A DNA stretch of 64,000 nt from Pseudomonas reinekei (GCF_001945365.1 NZ_MSTQ01000020.1:37508-101507); one strand, 5' to 3'; positions 1 to 8,847 are shown, numbered from the stretch's first letter. Program-made: numbers and translations. Notes: generated by a model not told the origin, from the sequence alone.

Positions 1-1015
1 AGTCGGTCAACAGGCTGTACGCCACTGCCAGCAGCGTCGGACCAATGAAGAGCCCGATGAAGCCAAACGCAATCAACCCGCCAAACACCCCTAGCAGCAC
101 AATCACCAGCGGCAAGTTCCCGCCGCGACTGATCAGGTATGGCTTGAGCACGTTGTCCACGCCACTGATGATGAAGGTGCCCCAGATCCCGAGGAAAATC
201 GCCATCCCGTAGTCGCCTTTCCAGGCCAGCCAGGCGGTGGCCGGAATCCATACCAGCGGTGGCCCCATGGGAATCAGGCTGAGCATGAACGTGACGATAC
301 CGAGCACCAAAGCCCCCGGCACTCCGGCAATCAGGAAGCCGATCAGCGCCAGTACGGCCTGGGCCGCGGCCGTACCGATCACGCCGTTCACAACCCGCTG
401 CACCGTACCCGCCACCAATTCGATGTAGTACCCGGCGCGCTTGCCGATCAGGCGCTCCAGCAAGCCATGGACAAATGCCGCCAGTCGTGGCCCGTCGCGA
501 TAGAAAAAGAACACGAAGACAATACTCAACGTCAGTTCGAGAATGCCGCCGCCAATTTGTGCGCTGCGCGCCAGCAGCCAGTTGCCGACCTGACCGAAGT
601 AAGGCTTGAGCGAAACCATCATGGCCGCGCCCTGCTGATCGATACTGTCCCAGATCCCCACCAGGCGACCGCCTACCAGCGGAATGCTACCCAGCCAGGC
701 CGGCGCTTCCGGCAGGCCATCGACCTGCACATCCTTGATGAACGCCGTAGCGTCACGCACATGATCCGCCAGGTTGAAACCCAGCCACACCAACGGCGCC
801 GCCACCAGCAACATCCAGCCCACGGTCAACAGCCCCGCTGCGAGGGATTCTCGACCATCGAGCCAACGGGTCAGCAAGCGCATCAGTGGCCAACTGGCAA
901 ATGCCAGCACCGCGCCCCAGAACAACGCCGACCAGAACGGCGCCATCACCCAGAGACTCGCGCCAAACAGCACCAGGAGCAGGATCTGCACCAACAGCCG
1001 ATCGTTATTGATCAT
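1..1015 (-). CDS. AI-2E family transporter (PerM-like), C-terminus cut by window edge
   Basis: The reverse strand from ATG at 1015 is open to the window edge (338 codons), so the C-terminus is missing. The protein begins MINNDRLLVQILLLVLFGAS and is a chain of hydrophobic helices with short loops. A central stretch IVFVFFFYRDG followed by an amphipathic region and then PMGPPLVWIPA and GVFGGLIAFGFIGLFIGP is characteristic of the AI-2E/PerM exporter-like family (about 350 residues). It would sit in the inner membrane. Substrates are poorly known for most members; the autoinducer-2 name comes from E. coli TqsA. It lies 69 nt downstream of the DUF4892 gene on the same strand and may be the last gene of that operon. 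Confidence 0.85.
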   Translation of the reverse strand, partial: MINNDRLLVQILLLVLFGASLWVMAPFWSALFWGAVLAFASWPLMRLLTRWLDGRESLAAGLLTVGWMLLVAAPLVWLGFNLADHVRDATAFIKDVQVDGLPEAPAWLGSIPLVGGRLVGIWDSIDQQGAAMMVSLKPYFGQVGNWLLARSAQIGGGILELTLSIVFVFFFYRDGPRLAAFVHGLLERLIGKRAGYYIELVAGTVQRVVNGVIGTAAAQAVLALIGFLIAGVPGALVLGIVTFMLSLIPMGPPLVWIPATAWLAWKGDYGMAIFLGIWGTFIISGVDNVLKPYLISRGGNLPLVIVLLGVFGGLIAFGFIGLFIGPTLLAVAYSLLTD

Positions 1016-1084
1016 CTATAGTCTCGAAAAAATCAGTCAGCAAAAGAGTCGGCGAACGCGCTGCACGCGTTCGCCGGGTAAAGC

Positions 1085-1903
1085 CTAGCGCAATAGCTGG
1101 ATGTGCAGGCCTGAACCTTCGACGCTGCCGGTTTCCAGCCGCGCGGCACGCACGCCCTGAACGATCAGCGCCTGCCGCCAGGCTTCAGCGCTCGGCCCGG
1201 AGACACTGACCCGCAAAGTCGTGTCAAGGTTCAGGCCGCGGGAGATCAAGCGCAGCCAGGTGTCATCCGGTGCGTTCGTGAGTTGGGGGAAGTCGAGTTC
1301 GCCGGTGCTTTTGAGTTCACGCAGCAAGGTCGCCGAGGTTGGCAGCAAATCGCCCAGCGGCGCGGCGGCTTCAAACTGTTCGACGTGCAGGTAGGCCTTG
1401 CGATTGCCGCGGGTGATGCTGTAGAGCGCCACCAGGGTGTTTTCTTTGGGTGCGGCCAGGCGCAACAGCAAGTACGCCTGCTCATTGTCGGCGCCGTAGA
1501 GCTTGGCGTTGCCGAACACTTCGTTGGCCCACAAGCTGCTTTCGCCGCAATCACGGGCCTGGCACCAGAACAGCAACTGCGCGTCCTGTTGCTGCAAGGC
1601 TTCGCGAGCGGCCGTGAAGGCTTCGGTGGACGAATGCTCCGGTGGCAACTCGTAAGTCACCGACGTTGCATTGCCACGGGCGCTGACCTGGCCATCGAAA
1701 CGCAACTGACCGCTGATCTTGCGAATCGACCCCAGCGGGTAAATTCGCTCGATCTCGACCGCAGGGCGATAGTCGACGATCTGCGCATCGACCATGCGCG
1801 GCACGATCGGCAAATCCTGACTGCCCGGCATATCAGCGGCAATCAACAAAGGACTGAAACTGCACAGCGCCAGCAGACTGAAGGAACGTATGAATAGACT
1901 CAT
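1085..1903 (-). CDS. DUF4892 domain protein, exported
   Basis: 272 residues with a Sec-type signal peptide (MSLFIRSFSLLALCSFSPLL, probable cleavage after IAA near residue 23). The mature part matches my memory of the DUF4892 family: an N-terminal half with YPLGSIRKISGQLRF and a C-terminal half with an OmpA-like feel (SVSGPSAEAWRQALIVQGVR). A central LFWCQARDCGESS holds two cysteines that could form a periplasmic disulfide. The ATG overlaps the stop of the upstream glutathione transferase gene by four bases (ATGA), so translation is probably coupled. Function is unknown; location is periplasmic or outer-membrane associated. Confidence 0.85.
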   Translation of the reverse strand: MSLFIRSFSLLALCSFSPLLIAADMPGSQDLPIVPRMVDAQIVDYRPAVEIERIYPLGSIRKISGQLRFDGQVSARGNATSVTYELPPEHSSTEAFTAAREALQQQDAQLLFWCQARDCGESSLWANEVFGNAKLYGADNEQAYLLLRLAAPKENTLVALYSITRGNRKAYLHVEQFEAAAPLGDLLPTSATLLRELKSTGELDFPQLTNAPDDTWLRLISRGLNLDTTLRVSVSGPSAEAWRQALIVQGVRAARLETGSVEGSGLHIQLLR

Positions 1904-2559
1904 CGGATCAGCATGGCCTGGGCTCCCTTGACGACACTCGCTTCATCCGCGCGTTGCGGCACCAGCAAACCACGCTTGACCGCAGGACGGGCTTCCATGG
2001 TCGCCATCCAGCGTTGCAACGCCGTCAAGCCCTCCACCGACACCCCCGACCACTCGTAGCCACGTACCCACGGGAAGGTCGCAATGTCGGCGATGCTGTA
2101 CTCGCCGGCCAGAAATTCAACGGCTTGCAGGCGCGTGTCGAGAACTTCATAGAGGCGGCGGGTTTCATGTTGATAGCGATCAATCGCCCCCTGGAGCTTT
2201 TCCGGAAAGTACCGGAAAAACACGTTGGCCTGGCCCTGCATCGGGCCGATACCCCCCATCTGGAACATCAGCCACTGCATGACCACCGAACGCCCCTTGG
2301 GGTCGGCTGGCAACAATTTGCCAGTCATTTCAGCGAGGTAAACCAGGATGGCGCCGGACTCGAACACGGCAAAATCGCCATTGGCGCGATCGACAATCGC
2401 CGGAATCCGGCCATTGGGGTTGATCTTGAGGAAGTCCTCGGACTTCTGTTCCTTTTTATCGAAACTCAGGGCATGCACCGTGTAGGGCAGGCCGAGTTCC
2501 TCGAGCACGATAGAGACCTTGTGGCCATTCGGGGTCGCAGCGGTGTACAGATCTATCAT
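1900..2559 (-). CDS. Glutathione S-transferase family protein (YfcG/YghU-like)
   Basis: 219 residues. I chose ATG 2559 (MIDLYTAATPNGHKVSIVLE) because it starts exactly at the thioredoxin-fold strand of the family and is preceded by GGGAGA; an in-frame upstream extension to 2613 lacks homology. Residues 1-80 form the N-terminal domain with TPNGHKVS, the disulfide-bond oxidoreductase variant rather than a Ser/Tyr class, and GRIPAIVD for the cis-Pro loop and FESGAILVYLAE for glutathione gamma-Glu binding. Residues 90-205 form the helical domain with YSIADIATFPWVRGYEW, the N-capping box region. Likely a cytoplasmic glutathione-dependent disulfide reductase or peroxidase. Confidence 0.88.
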   Translation of the reverse strand: MIDLYTAATPNGHKVSIVLEELGLPYTVHALSFDKKEQKSEDFLKINPNGRIPAIVDRANGDFAVFESGAILVYLAEMTGKLLPADPKGRSVVMQWLMFQMGGIGPMQGQANVFFRYFPEKLQGAIDRYQHETRRLYEVLDTRLQAVEFLAGEYSIADIATFPWVRGYEWSGVSVEGLTALQRWMATMEARPAVKRGLLVPQRADEASVVKGAQAMLIR

Positions 2560-2609
2560 GGTTGTCTCCCATTTCAACCCGCCCAGCCTCGACAGTTGCC
2601 CGGTGCAAG

Positions 2610-3464
2610 TCAAGGAATGGCGAAGAACCGATTGAAACAGTCTGCGACAAGGTCGGCACCGGCTTCATCATTCAGATGCAAATGATGGCCGCCTGGCAGC
2701 TGTTCACGGCTAAAGGGTAGACGCTCCAGCAATTCAGGATGCCTGGCGAGCATGCCGTCGGCAGCCACCACCAGTTTTGCCGGACAACTGAGCCGCTGGA
2801 CGAAGGCCATTGCCTGTTCGGTCGTAAGACGCAGCGGTGATGGCAGTGTGAGGCGATTGTCGGTGCGCCAAGTGTAACCGCCCGGTACCGGCATCAAGCC
2901 ACGTTGAGCCAACAGCTCGGCGGCTTCGCGGCTGACCGCCACCAGCCCTTTCATGCGAGCCTCGACGGCACGGTCGAGGGTAGCGTAGACCGGTTTGCGT
3001 TTTTCCCGCAGATCCAGCTGCGCTTGCAGGGCCATGCCCATGCGTTCGGCAGCATTTTCGCCCTTGTCTGTAGGAGGAATGACGCCATCGATCAGGGCCA
3101 GATGCGTAACACGTTCCGGCAGCGACCCGGCAATGATCAGGGAAGCGATCGCGCCCATGGAGTGCCCCAGCAGCGCAAAGCGTTTGAGTCCCAATTGTTC
3201 GGCGACTTGCAGCACATCGTGGGCATAGTCCCACATGGCGTAGCCCGCGCCGGGCGGCCGATGCCCCGAATGGCCATGCCCCGCCATGTCCAGTGCAATG
3301 ATGCGCAAGCCTTTGAGCTTCGGCGCCAACCGGGCAAAGCTGTTGGCGTTGTCGAGCCAGCCATGCAGGGCAATCACTGGCAAACCGTCTTCGGGGCCGA
3401 ACAGGTGCGCCGCCAATTCAATGTGCGGCAGGCTCAGGCGGACTTCTTCGACGACATTGCTCAT
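2610..3464 (-). CDS. Alpha/beta hydrolase
   Basis: 284 residues with the alpha/beta hydrolase layout: oxyanion-hole region ALHGWLDNANSF near residue 33, nucleophile elbow GHSMGA near residue 100 with the catalytic Ser, and a terminal GGHHLHLND containing the catalytic His. ATG 3464 is used because it overlaps the upstream hydrolase stop as ATGA; the longer version would start at a TTG (3470). It resembles the serine hydrolases related to MEST and to the PA1622 group. Cytoplasmic; substrate unknown, probably a carboxylic or thioester. Two hydrolases from the same superfamily lie head to tail here, perhaps an old duplication. Confidence 0.85.
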   Translation of the reverse strand: MSNVVEEVRLSLPHIELAAHLFGPEDGLPVIALHGWLDNANSFARLAPKLKGLRIIALDMAGHGHSGHRPPGAGYAMWDYAHDVLQVAEQLGLKRFALLGHSMGAIASLIIAGSLPERVTHLALIDGVIPPTDKGENAAERMGMALQAQLDLREKRKPVYATLDRAVEARMKGLVAVSREAAELLAQRGLMPVPGGYTWRTDNRLTLPSPLRLTTEQAMAFVQRLSCPAKLVVAADGMLARHPELLERLPFSREQLPGGHHLHLNDEAGADLVADCFNRFFAIP

Positions 3465-4264
3465 GCGCAATCCTGTTGGCGAGCGTCCCAGCGGCTGAAC
3501 AGGTTTTTCAGCAGTCGGGCGGTGTCCTGCGGACGCTCGAGTGGAAACATGTGGCCACCGGGCATGGTCAGAACTTCACCCTGCGGCAGGCGTCCGACCG
3601 AACTGACGTGATGGCGCATCACCACTCGGCTGTTGTGGCCGCGCACCACCGCCAGCGGCACCTTCAACTGTCGTGTGCTGCCGGGGCTGGTGTGTGGCAC
3701 TCCGCGGAAGATGCTGATTTCCGTCGCAGGGTCGAACCGCAGGCGCAGTTTGTTTCCGACCTTGTGCAAACCGTGCTGCAGGTAGGCTTCAAAACATTCG
3801 GCGTCGAAACCGCGAAACAAGGTTTTACCGGCGAAATAGCGGCGGGCGCTGTCCAGGTCGGCGAATTCCTCGCGCCGCCCCAGGGTGCGACCGGCCGGGG
3901 TCAGGCGATCGATGAAACCGAAACGTTTGGCGGCGCGGATCACCCATTGATCGGTGCGGGTCAGCACGGGTGAGTCGAGCATCACCACCCCACGATAGAG
4001 ATGAGGGCAGCGCAGCGCTGCGTGCTGGTGCAATACGCCACCAAACGAGTGGCCGACGCCCCAGACCGGCTCCGGTTGTCGCTCCAGGTGATGAATCAGC
4101 TCATCCACCAGGTTGTACCAGTTGTCGTCCGCCGGAAAACGCGGGTCATGGGCGTGCTGCTCCAGATGCGTCACCTGATACTCGGGCGCCAGCGCCGCGA
4201 ACAGTTTGCCGTAGGTGCCCGAAGGGAACCCGTTGGCGTGGGCGAAAAATATCTGTTGCGACAT
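3461..4264 (-). CDS. Alpha/beta fold hydrolase
   Basis: 267 residues from ATG 4264 (MSQQIFFAHANGFPSGTYGK). The HANGFP segment is the oxyanion region, GVGHSFGG carries the nucleophilic Ser, and GGHMFPLERP carries the active-site His, so the triad appears intact. An upstream extension to 4324 has no family similarity and runs into the REP-containing spacer, so it was not used. It is the first gene of the minus-strand operon 4264-1085, linked by an ATGA overlap to the next hydrolase. Substrate cannot be told from sequence. Confidence 0.85.
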   Translation of the reverse strand: MSQQIFFAHANGFPSGTYGKLFAALAPEYQVTHLEQHAHDPRFPADDNWYNLVDELIHHLERQPEPVWGVGHSFGGVLHQHAALRCPHLYRGVVMLDSPVLTRTDQWVIRAAKRFGFIDRLTPAGRTLGRREEFADLDSARRYFAGKTLFRGFDAECFEAYLQHGLHKVGNKLRLRFDPATEISIFRGVPHTSPGSTRQLKVPLAVVRGHNSRVVMRHHVSSVGRLPQGEVLTMPGGHMFPLERPQDTARLLKNLFSRWDARQQDCA

Positions 4265-4370
4265 ACCGACGATCCATCCACGAAAACAGAACCCGATTGT
4301 CCGTAAGTCGGCGCCCCGCAGCAATGACCGTAACTGACAGGAATGATGACAGTCCGGTCAAACCCATGAA

Positions 4371-4490
4371 CCTGTGGCGAGCGAGCCTGCTCGCGTCCGG
4401 CTGCATGGCAGTCGCCACGAGCAGATGCCCCGGGTGAAGGTGATTGGGGCCGCTTCGCGACCCAACGGGAGCAAGCTCCCTCGCCACAAC
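4371..4490. repeat. REP pair (BIME-like)
   Basis: Two inverted REP-like units, GTGGCGAGCGAGCCTGCTCG at the left and the GGGAGCAAGCTCCCTCGCCA half at the right, separated by about 55 bases. They lie between the hydrolase operon and the thioesterase gene, and each half can also fold by itself. Confidence 0.75.
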
Positions 4491-4497
4491 AGAGGGA

Positions 4498-4941
4498 TCA
4501 ACGCGCTGGCGGATTCTCACCCAGCGGCACCACCGCCATGGTCAACCGCGACACGCAACTGGCCTTGCCCTCATCGCTGGTCAGCCGAATGTCCCAGACA
4601 TGGGTCGTGCGCCCGATGTGAATCGGCTTGGCCACCGCCGTCACTCGCCCACTGCGCAGGCCGCGCAAATGGTTGGCGTTGATTTCCAGGCCCACGCAGT
4701 AAAACTTGCTGGCGTCGATGCACAGGTAACTGGCCATGGAGCCCACGGATTCGGCCAGCACCACCGAAGCACCGCCGTGCAGCAAACCGTAAGGCTGATG
4801 GGTGCGGTGGTCGATGACCATGCTCGCGGTCAGCGACTCTTCATCGAAGGTTTCGAAACGGATGTCCAGCACTTCGCCGATGGTGTTTTTCTGGATTGCA
4901 TTCAGCTGTTCGATGTTGGGGGTGGTGCGCCACAGACTCAT
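4498..4941 (-). CDS. Hot-dog fold acyl-CoA thioesterase (PaaI/YdiI-like)
   Basis: 147 residues from ATG 4941 (MSLWRTTPNIEQLN). The hot-dog signature is clear: HQPYGLLHGGASVVLAESV, in which the HGG loop and the following Glu supply the active site of the YdiI/EntH/MenI type. Family length is about 140 residues, matching this start; the longer reading to 5028 runs into the upstream gene's 3' end and is not supported. Probably hydrolyses aromatic or medium-chain acyl-CoA in the cytoplasm. It lies 31 nt downstream of an acyl-CoA synthetase on the same strand, so the pair may form and release CoA thioesters. Confidence 0.87.
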   Translation of the reverse strand: MSLWRTTPNIEQLNAIQKNTIGEVLDIRFETFDEESLTASMVIDHRTHQPYGLLHGGASVVLAESVGSMASYLCIDASKFYCVGLEINANHLRGLRSGRVTAVAKPIHIGRTTHVWDIRLTSDEGKASCVSRLTMAVVPLGENPPAR

Positions 4942-4972
4942 CGCTGTTTTCCTTATTGGTTTTGTTCGTGAC

Positions 4973-6628
4973 TCAATCCTGCCACAGCACCGCTTCACTG
5001 CGCTCGCTCCATTCTTCGAATTGCCCACCGTAAGCCGCTTCGATGACGTTGCGCTTGATCTTCAGGGTCGGCGTGAGAAAACCGTTTTCCACCGCCCAGC
5101 TGTCCTTGACCACCACCAGACGCCGCAAGCGTTCGTGCTTGTCGAGCGCGCCGTTGACCTCTTCGAGGAGTTTTTCCAGGCTTGAATGCAACCCTGCACG
5201 CGCCTCCTGTTGCCCGACGGCCGAAAGCACGCACAGCCCCAACGGCGCGCTCAAGCCATCCCCCACCACACAAACCTGTTCAATGCGCGAATGCACCGCC
5301 AGGCGATTTTCAATCGGTGCCGGCGCCACGTATTTGCCCTTGCTGGTCTTGAAGATTTCCTTGAGGCGCCCGGTCAGGCGCAGGTTGCCTTCGGCGTCCT
5401 CTTCACCTTTGTCACCGGTACGCAGGAAACCGTCCTCGGTAATGGTGTCAGCGGTTTTCTGCGGCTCCTTGAAGTAGCCGAGCATGGTCGCGCCGCTGCG
5501 CACCAGCACCTCGCCCGAATCCTCAATGCGCACTTCGACCTCGGGGCACGGCTTGCCGATCCAGCCGGGTTTGTTCTGGCGGGGCAGGCAGATGTGCGAG
5601 TAACCACAGCTTTCGGTCATGCCGTAGACCTCCAGTACGTCCAGCCCCAGTTTGCGGTACCACAGCAGCAAGGTCAGAGGCACCGGCGCCGCGCCAGACA
5701 AGGCCACGCGCAGCGCATCGAGCCCCAGCCCGGCGAGGACCTTATGCCCTACCCGCTTGCCGATAATCGGCAAACCGAGCAAAAAATCGAGGCGTTTTGC
5801 CGGGATCTTGCTGTACACGCCCATCTGGAATTTGGTCCAGATGCGTGGAACGCCAAACAGCGCAGTCGGCCGCGCACGTTTCAGGTCGGTGAGAAAGGTG
5901 TCGAGGCTCTCGGCAAAAAATACGGTTTGCCCGGTATAAATAGAGGCCAGCTCGACGAACATCCGTTCGGCCACATGGCACAGCGGCAGGTAGGACAACA
6001 GCCGGTCCGACTCGTTAAGGCCAAACAACGAAGTACCGCGCGTGGTGGCGAACCCCAGGTTACCGAAGCTGTGCATCACGCCTTTCGGCATGCCGGTGGT
6101 ACCGGAGGTGTAGATGATCGTCGCGAGTTGATCGGCGGCAGGCTTGGGGTCGTCCTGGATCGGCGAGCTGACTTGCAGGTCGGCCCAGCTGAAATCGAAG
6201 GTGCCCGGCGGATGCAGCGGCAGACTGATCGTCACCAGTTCCGGGCTGACCCCGCGGGACATCCCGGGCCAGTCGTCGAGTTTGCCAATGAACGCCAGCG
6301 CCGCTTCAGAATGCTCCAGCACCTGGGCCACGGATTCGGCCGTCAGGTTCGGATACAGCGGCACCGAGACATGGCCTGCCATCCAGATCGCAAGGTCGGC
6401 AATGATCCAGTGCGCGCAATTCTTCGAAATCAGGGCGATGTGGCTGCCTTGGGGCAATTCCCGGGCCCGCAACCAATGTGCCGCGCAGCGGGCCTGATGG
6501 CCGACATCGGCCCAGGTCAGGGTCTCGACTTGCCCACCACCGATGGGCTGAACCAAAAAACGCTGGCGCGGATGACGCGCCTCACGTTCGTAGAAAACGT
6601 CCAGCGGCAAACGAAAGGCAGCAGACAT
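4973..6628 (-). CDS. AMP-dependent acyl-CoA synthetase (fatty-acid CoA ligase-like)
   Basis: 551 residues from ATG 6628 (MSAAFRLPLDVFYEREARHP), preceded by AGGAGCG. Adenylate-forming motifs occur in order: A3 YTSGTTGMPKGVMHS (about residue 180), A5 VYGMTESCGYS (about 340), A7 TGD near FLRTGDKGEED (about 410), A8 LTGRLKEIFKTSKGKYVAP, and the C-terminal KIKRN with the adenylation Lys. This pattern is nearest to long-chain acyl-CoA synthetases of the FAA1/FadD15 type rather than acetyl-CoA synthetase. It activates a carboxylic acid with ATP and CoA at the inner face of the membrane. A perfect palindrome at 6670-6689 upstream suggests repression by a TetR-type acyl-CoA sensor. Confidence 0.88.
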   Translation of the reverse strand: MSAAFRLPLDVFYEREARHPRQRFLVQPIGGGQVETLTWADVGHQARCAAHWLRARELPQGSHIALISKNCAHWIIADLAIWMAGHVSVPLYPNLTAESVAQVLEHSEAALAFIGKLDDWPGMSRGVSPELVTISLPLHPPGTFDFSWADLQVSSPIQDDPKPAADQLATIIYTSGTTGMPKGVMHSFGNLGFATTRGTSLFGLNESDRLLSYLPLCHVAERMFVELASIYTGQTVFFAESLDTFLTDLKRARPTALFGVPRIWTKFQMGVYSKIPAKRLDFLLGLPIIGKRVGHKVLAGLGLDALRVALSGAAPVPLTLLLWYRKLGLDVLEVYGMTESCGYSHICLPRQNKPGWIGKPCPEVEVRIEDSGEVLVRSGATMLGYFKEPQKTADTITEDGFLRTGDKGEEDAEGNLRLTGRLKEIFKTSKGKYVAPAPIENRLAVHSRIEQVCVVGDGLSAPLGLCVLSAVGQQEARAGLHSSLEKLLEEVNGALDKHERLRRLVVVKDSWAVENGFLTPTLKIKRNVIEAAYGGQFEEWSERSEAVLWQD

Positions 6629-6669
6629 GCGACTCGCTCCTGTTTTTTTGGTCTGGAGCAAGCGTAGTC

Positions 6670-6689
6670 AACCAAGCAAGTGCTTGGTT
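6670..6689. promoter_or_regulatory. TetR-type operator before the acyl-CoA synthetase gene
   Basis: A perfect 9-base inverted repeat with a two-base centre (AACCAAGCA AG TGCTTGGTT) lies 42-61 nt upstream of the synthetase ATG on the minus strand. Size, symmetry and position fit an operator for a dimeric TetR-family repressor of fatty acid degradation genes. The cognate regulator is not in this window. Confidence 0.6.
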
Positions 6690-6711
6690 AAATATTTGTA
6701 AGGAAAAAACA

Positions 6712-6788
6712 GATCACCCGATCGCAGCCTCCGGCAGCGCCTTTTAAAGGCGCACCCTCCAGTGTGGAGGCTGCCGCAGATTGTGATC
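6712..6788. repeat. REP-like inverted repeat
   Basis: Imperfect long inverted repeat: GATCGCAGCCTCCGGCAGC on the left pairs with a GGAGGCTGCCGCAGATTGTGATC-like right arm, with a second small hairpin GCGCCTTTTAAAGGCGC inside. It occupies the sixA to acyl-CoA synthetase spacer. It belongs to the CTGCCGCAGGCTGCG class seen again near 29141. Confidence 0.6.
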
Positions 6789-6796
6789 AGGTGCTT

Positions 6797-7252
6797 TCAG
6801 GGATGCTTGATGCTGTCGAGCTTCATTGACCCGACCAGCAGTTCGTCACCGCTGAGCTCTGCCAGCCCGGCGGTGCTGACCCTCTCCGGCGGATGCCCGG
6901 CGCCATGCTGCAGGTAGCTCAGCAGATTCCCGACCAACGGGTTGTGGCTGACCAGCAGCACATCGCTTACCGCGACCATCTGTTCGGCCACTTTGTCCGG
7001 GTCGGTGTCCGGGGTCAGCCATTCGACGGTGCGGATTTCCGGCTCGAAACCCAATGCTTCGCGCACCAGCTGCGCCGTTTGCTGTGCCCGCAGGTACGGG
7101 CTGGCGTAGATGGCACTCAGCGGTTGGCCGATCAATTTTGCAGCGCTGCTCAGCACTTCCTTTCGACCGTGTTCCGTCAATTCGCGCTCCGAATCGTGAG
7201 CGCGGGAGCCGTGTGGCACGGCTTCACCATGACGCAATACCCAGAGTTTCAT
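6797..7252 (-). CDS. sixA: Phosphohistidine phosphatase SixA
   Basis: 151 residues. The histidine phosphatase signature LRHGEAVPHGS is at residues 6-16 with the phospho-accepting His8, followed by DSERELTEHGRKEV and a second catalytic His in LLVSHNPLVGNLL (about residue 102). The length matches the small SixA branch (about 160). Known SixA removes phosphate from His in HPt or NPr-type phosphocarriers. The ATG overlaps the upstream DUF4389 gene stop as ATGA. Downstream of gpsA it may instead serve general phosphoester chemistry, but the RHG fold and size favour SixA. Confidence 0.88.
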   Translation of the reverse strand: MKLWVLRHGEAVPHGSRAHDSERELTEHGRKEVLSSAAKLIGQPLSAIYASPYLRAQQTAQLVREALGFEPEIRTVEWLTPDTDPDKVAEQMVAVSDVLLVSHNPLVGNLLSYLQHGAGHPPERVSTAGLAELSGDELLVGSMKLDSIKHP

Positions 7253-7596
7253 AGCTTGGGTTCCTCATCTCGGGCCGGATGCGCAGCAGGCGCCACGACG
7301 TGCGGCGCTTCACCTTCCGGCGTACGCGGCGTCGGCCAATCGGCGAACGGCCAAGGCTTCTGGTCGCTGTGAAAACTGCCGAAACGACCGATCTGCGCCA
7401 GGAACTGGCTCAGACTGTCGCCGAAGTTCATCAAACTGGCGCTCGGCGCGCCGTAAATCAAACGATAGATCAATTGCACCAGCACCACGGCGCCAAGGAT
7501 GAATTGCGCCACTTGCCAGACCAGCACGAAAACGACCATCCACAACACCCGCAGCAGAATGGATTCGTACTTGGCTTCTACTTTCTGATCGTTCAT
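7249..7596 (-). CDS. DUF4389 domain membrane protein
   Basis: 115 residues. A hydrophobic pair of segments, VLWMVVFVLVWQVAQFILGA and VVLVQLIYRLIYG, makes one long or two short membrane helices near residues 17-48, followed by a cytoplasmic Pro/Ala-rich tail (TPRTPEGEAPHVVAPAAHPA). The pattern fits DUF4389. It is sandwiched between gpsA (30 nt gap) and sixA (ATGA overlap) and so is co-transcribed. Function unknown. Confidence 0.82.
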   Translation of the reverse strand: MNDQKVEAKYESILLRVLWMVVFVLVWQVAQFILGAVVLVQLIYRLIYGAPSASLMNFGDSLSQFLAQIGRFGSFHSDQKPWPFADWPTPRTPEGEAPHVVAPAAHPARDEEPKL

Positions 7597-7626
7597 GTCT
7601 CACTCCGTTCCGGTTAGGTGGTGGGC

Positions 7627-8652
7627 TCAGTTGAATCCGCTGGTGGAAATAAAGTCGACATCGGTTTTCGGCTCGCCGCGCATCAGCAGTTCGATCACCT
7701 GTTCGAGCGTGCGCCCTTCGAACAGAATCGCGTGCAACCCGGCGACCAGCGGCATGTACACGCCCACTTCCTGTGACTTGGCCTTGAGCACCTTGAGGGT
7801 ATTCACGCCTTCGGCCACTTCGCCCAGTCGATTGACCGCCTCTTCCAGGCTCAAGCCCTGACCGAGGGCAAAGCCGACCTGATAGTTGCGGCTTTTTGGC
7901 GACGAGCAGGTCACGATCAAATCGCCTACACCCGCCAGGCCGAGGAAAGTCATCGGGTTGGCGCCCTGATTCACTGCGAAACGGGTCATTTCCGCCAGTG
8001 CCCGGGTGATCAGCATGCTCTTGGTGTTTTCGCCCATCTCCAGTGCCACCGCCATGCCGGCGATGATCGCGTAGACGTTTTTCAACGCCCCGCCCAGCTC
8101 CACGCCGAAGCGGTCGGCGCTGGCGTACACGCGAAAGGTGCGGCCATGCAGCACGGCCTGGACCTGCTCGCAGAGTGCTTCGTCTTCGCTGGCGACCACC
8201 GTCGCGGTCAGCGCGTGTTCGGCGATCTCGCGCGCCAGGTTCGGCCCGGACAGCACGCCAATGCGCGCTTGCGGGGCGATCTCTTCCAGAATCTGGCTCA
8301 TCAGTTTGAAGGTGTGGGCTTCGATGCCTTTGGTCAGGCTCACCAGCATCTTGCCGCGCAGGCGTTCGGCGTGCGGCGCCAGTACCGAGCGCAGTGCGCT
8401 GGACGGCAGCGCCACAAAACATAGATCGCAGGCTTCAAGGGTGGCTTGCAGGTCGGTCACCGGCATTACGCCGGGCAGAATCTTGATACCCTTGAGGTAA
8501 CGCGGGTTCTCACGATTGACCCGAATGGCCTCGGCCTGTTCGGGATCGCGCATCCACTGCAGGACCTGATGCCCGTTTTCGGCCAGCAGGTTTGCCACGG
8601 CGGTACCAAAACTTCCGCCTCCCAGGACCGCAATCGGGCGCTGTTCAGTCAT
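7627..8652 (-). CDS. gpsA: NAD(P)+-dependent glycerol-3-phosphate dehydrogenase
   Basis: 341 residues from ATG 8652 (MTEQRPIAVLGGGSFGTAVA), the usual GpsA length. The Rossmann motif GGGSFGTAVA is at 11-20; SLTKGIEAHTFKLMSQIL and VLSGPNLAREIAEHALTATV are the central GpsA motifs, with GALKNVYAIIAGMAV providing the catalytic Lys and NTKSMLITRALAEMTRF and GLAGVGDLIVTCSSPKSRNY closing the active site. It reduces dihydroxyacetone phosphate to sn-glycerol-3-phosphate for phospholipid synthesis in the cytoplasm. An upstream extension to 8730 was rejected for lack of homology. Confidence 0.96.
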   Translation of the reverse strand: MTEQRPIAVLGGGSFGTAVANLLAENGHQVLQWMRDPEQAEAIRVNRENPRYLKGIKILPGVMPVTDLQATLEACDLCFVALPSSALRSVLAPHAERLRGKMLVSLTKGIEAHTFKLMSQILEEIAPQARIGVLSGPNLAREIAEHALTATVVASEDEALCEQVQAVLHGRTFRVYASADRFGVELGGALKNVYAIIAGMAVALEMGENTKSMLITRALAEMTRFAVNQGANPMTFLGLAGVGDLIVTCSSPKSRNYQVGFALGQGLSLEEAVNRLGEVAEGVNTLKVLKAKSQEVGVYMPLVAGLHAILFEGRTLEQVIELLMRGEPKTDVDFISTSGFN

Positions 8653-8847
8653 ATGTATTCCGTTAATCCATACCAGTGGCGATGCCGGCATTATACGGAG
8701 CGCCCCAGTGTCGGCCAGCCCCTGCGTCAATTACCGGCGCATGTTGAAAGAAGCCGGATAAAACCGAGGAAAATGCTGACATCGTGACTGGAAAAGTCGA
8801 CGGCCTCGGTTAACATGCGCGCCATCAATTGTTAACAAGGATGTGTG

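Noticed and set aside
3465..3470. TTG start two codons upstream for the second hydrolase
   Set aside because: ATG 3464 has the ATGA overlap with the upstream stop.
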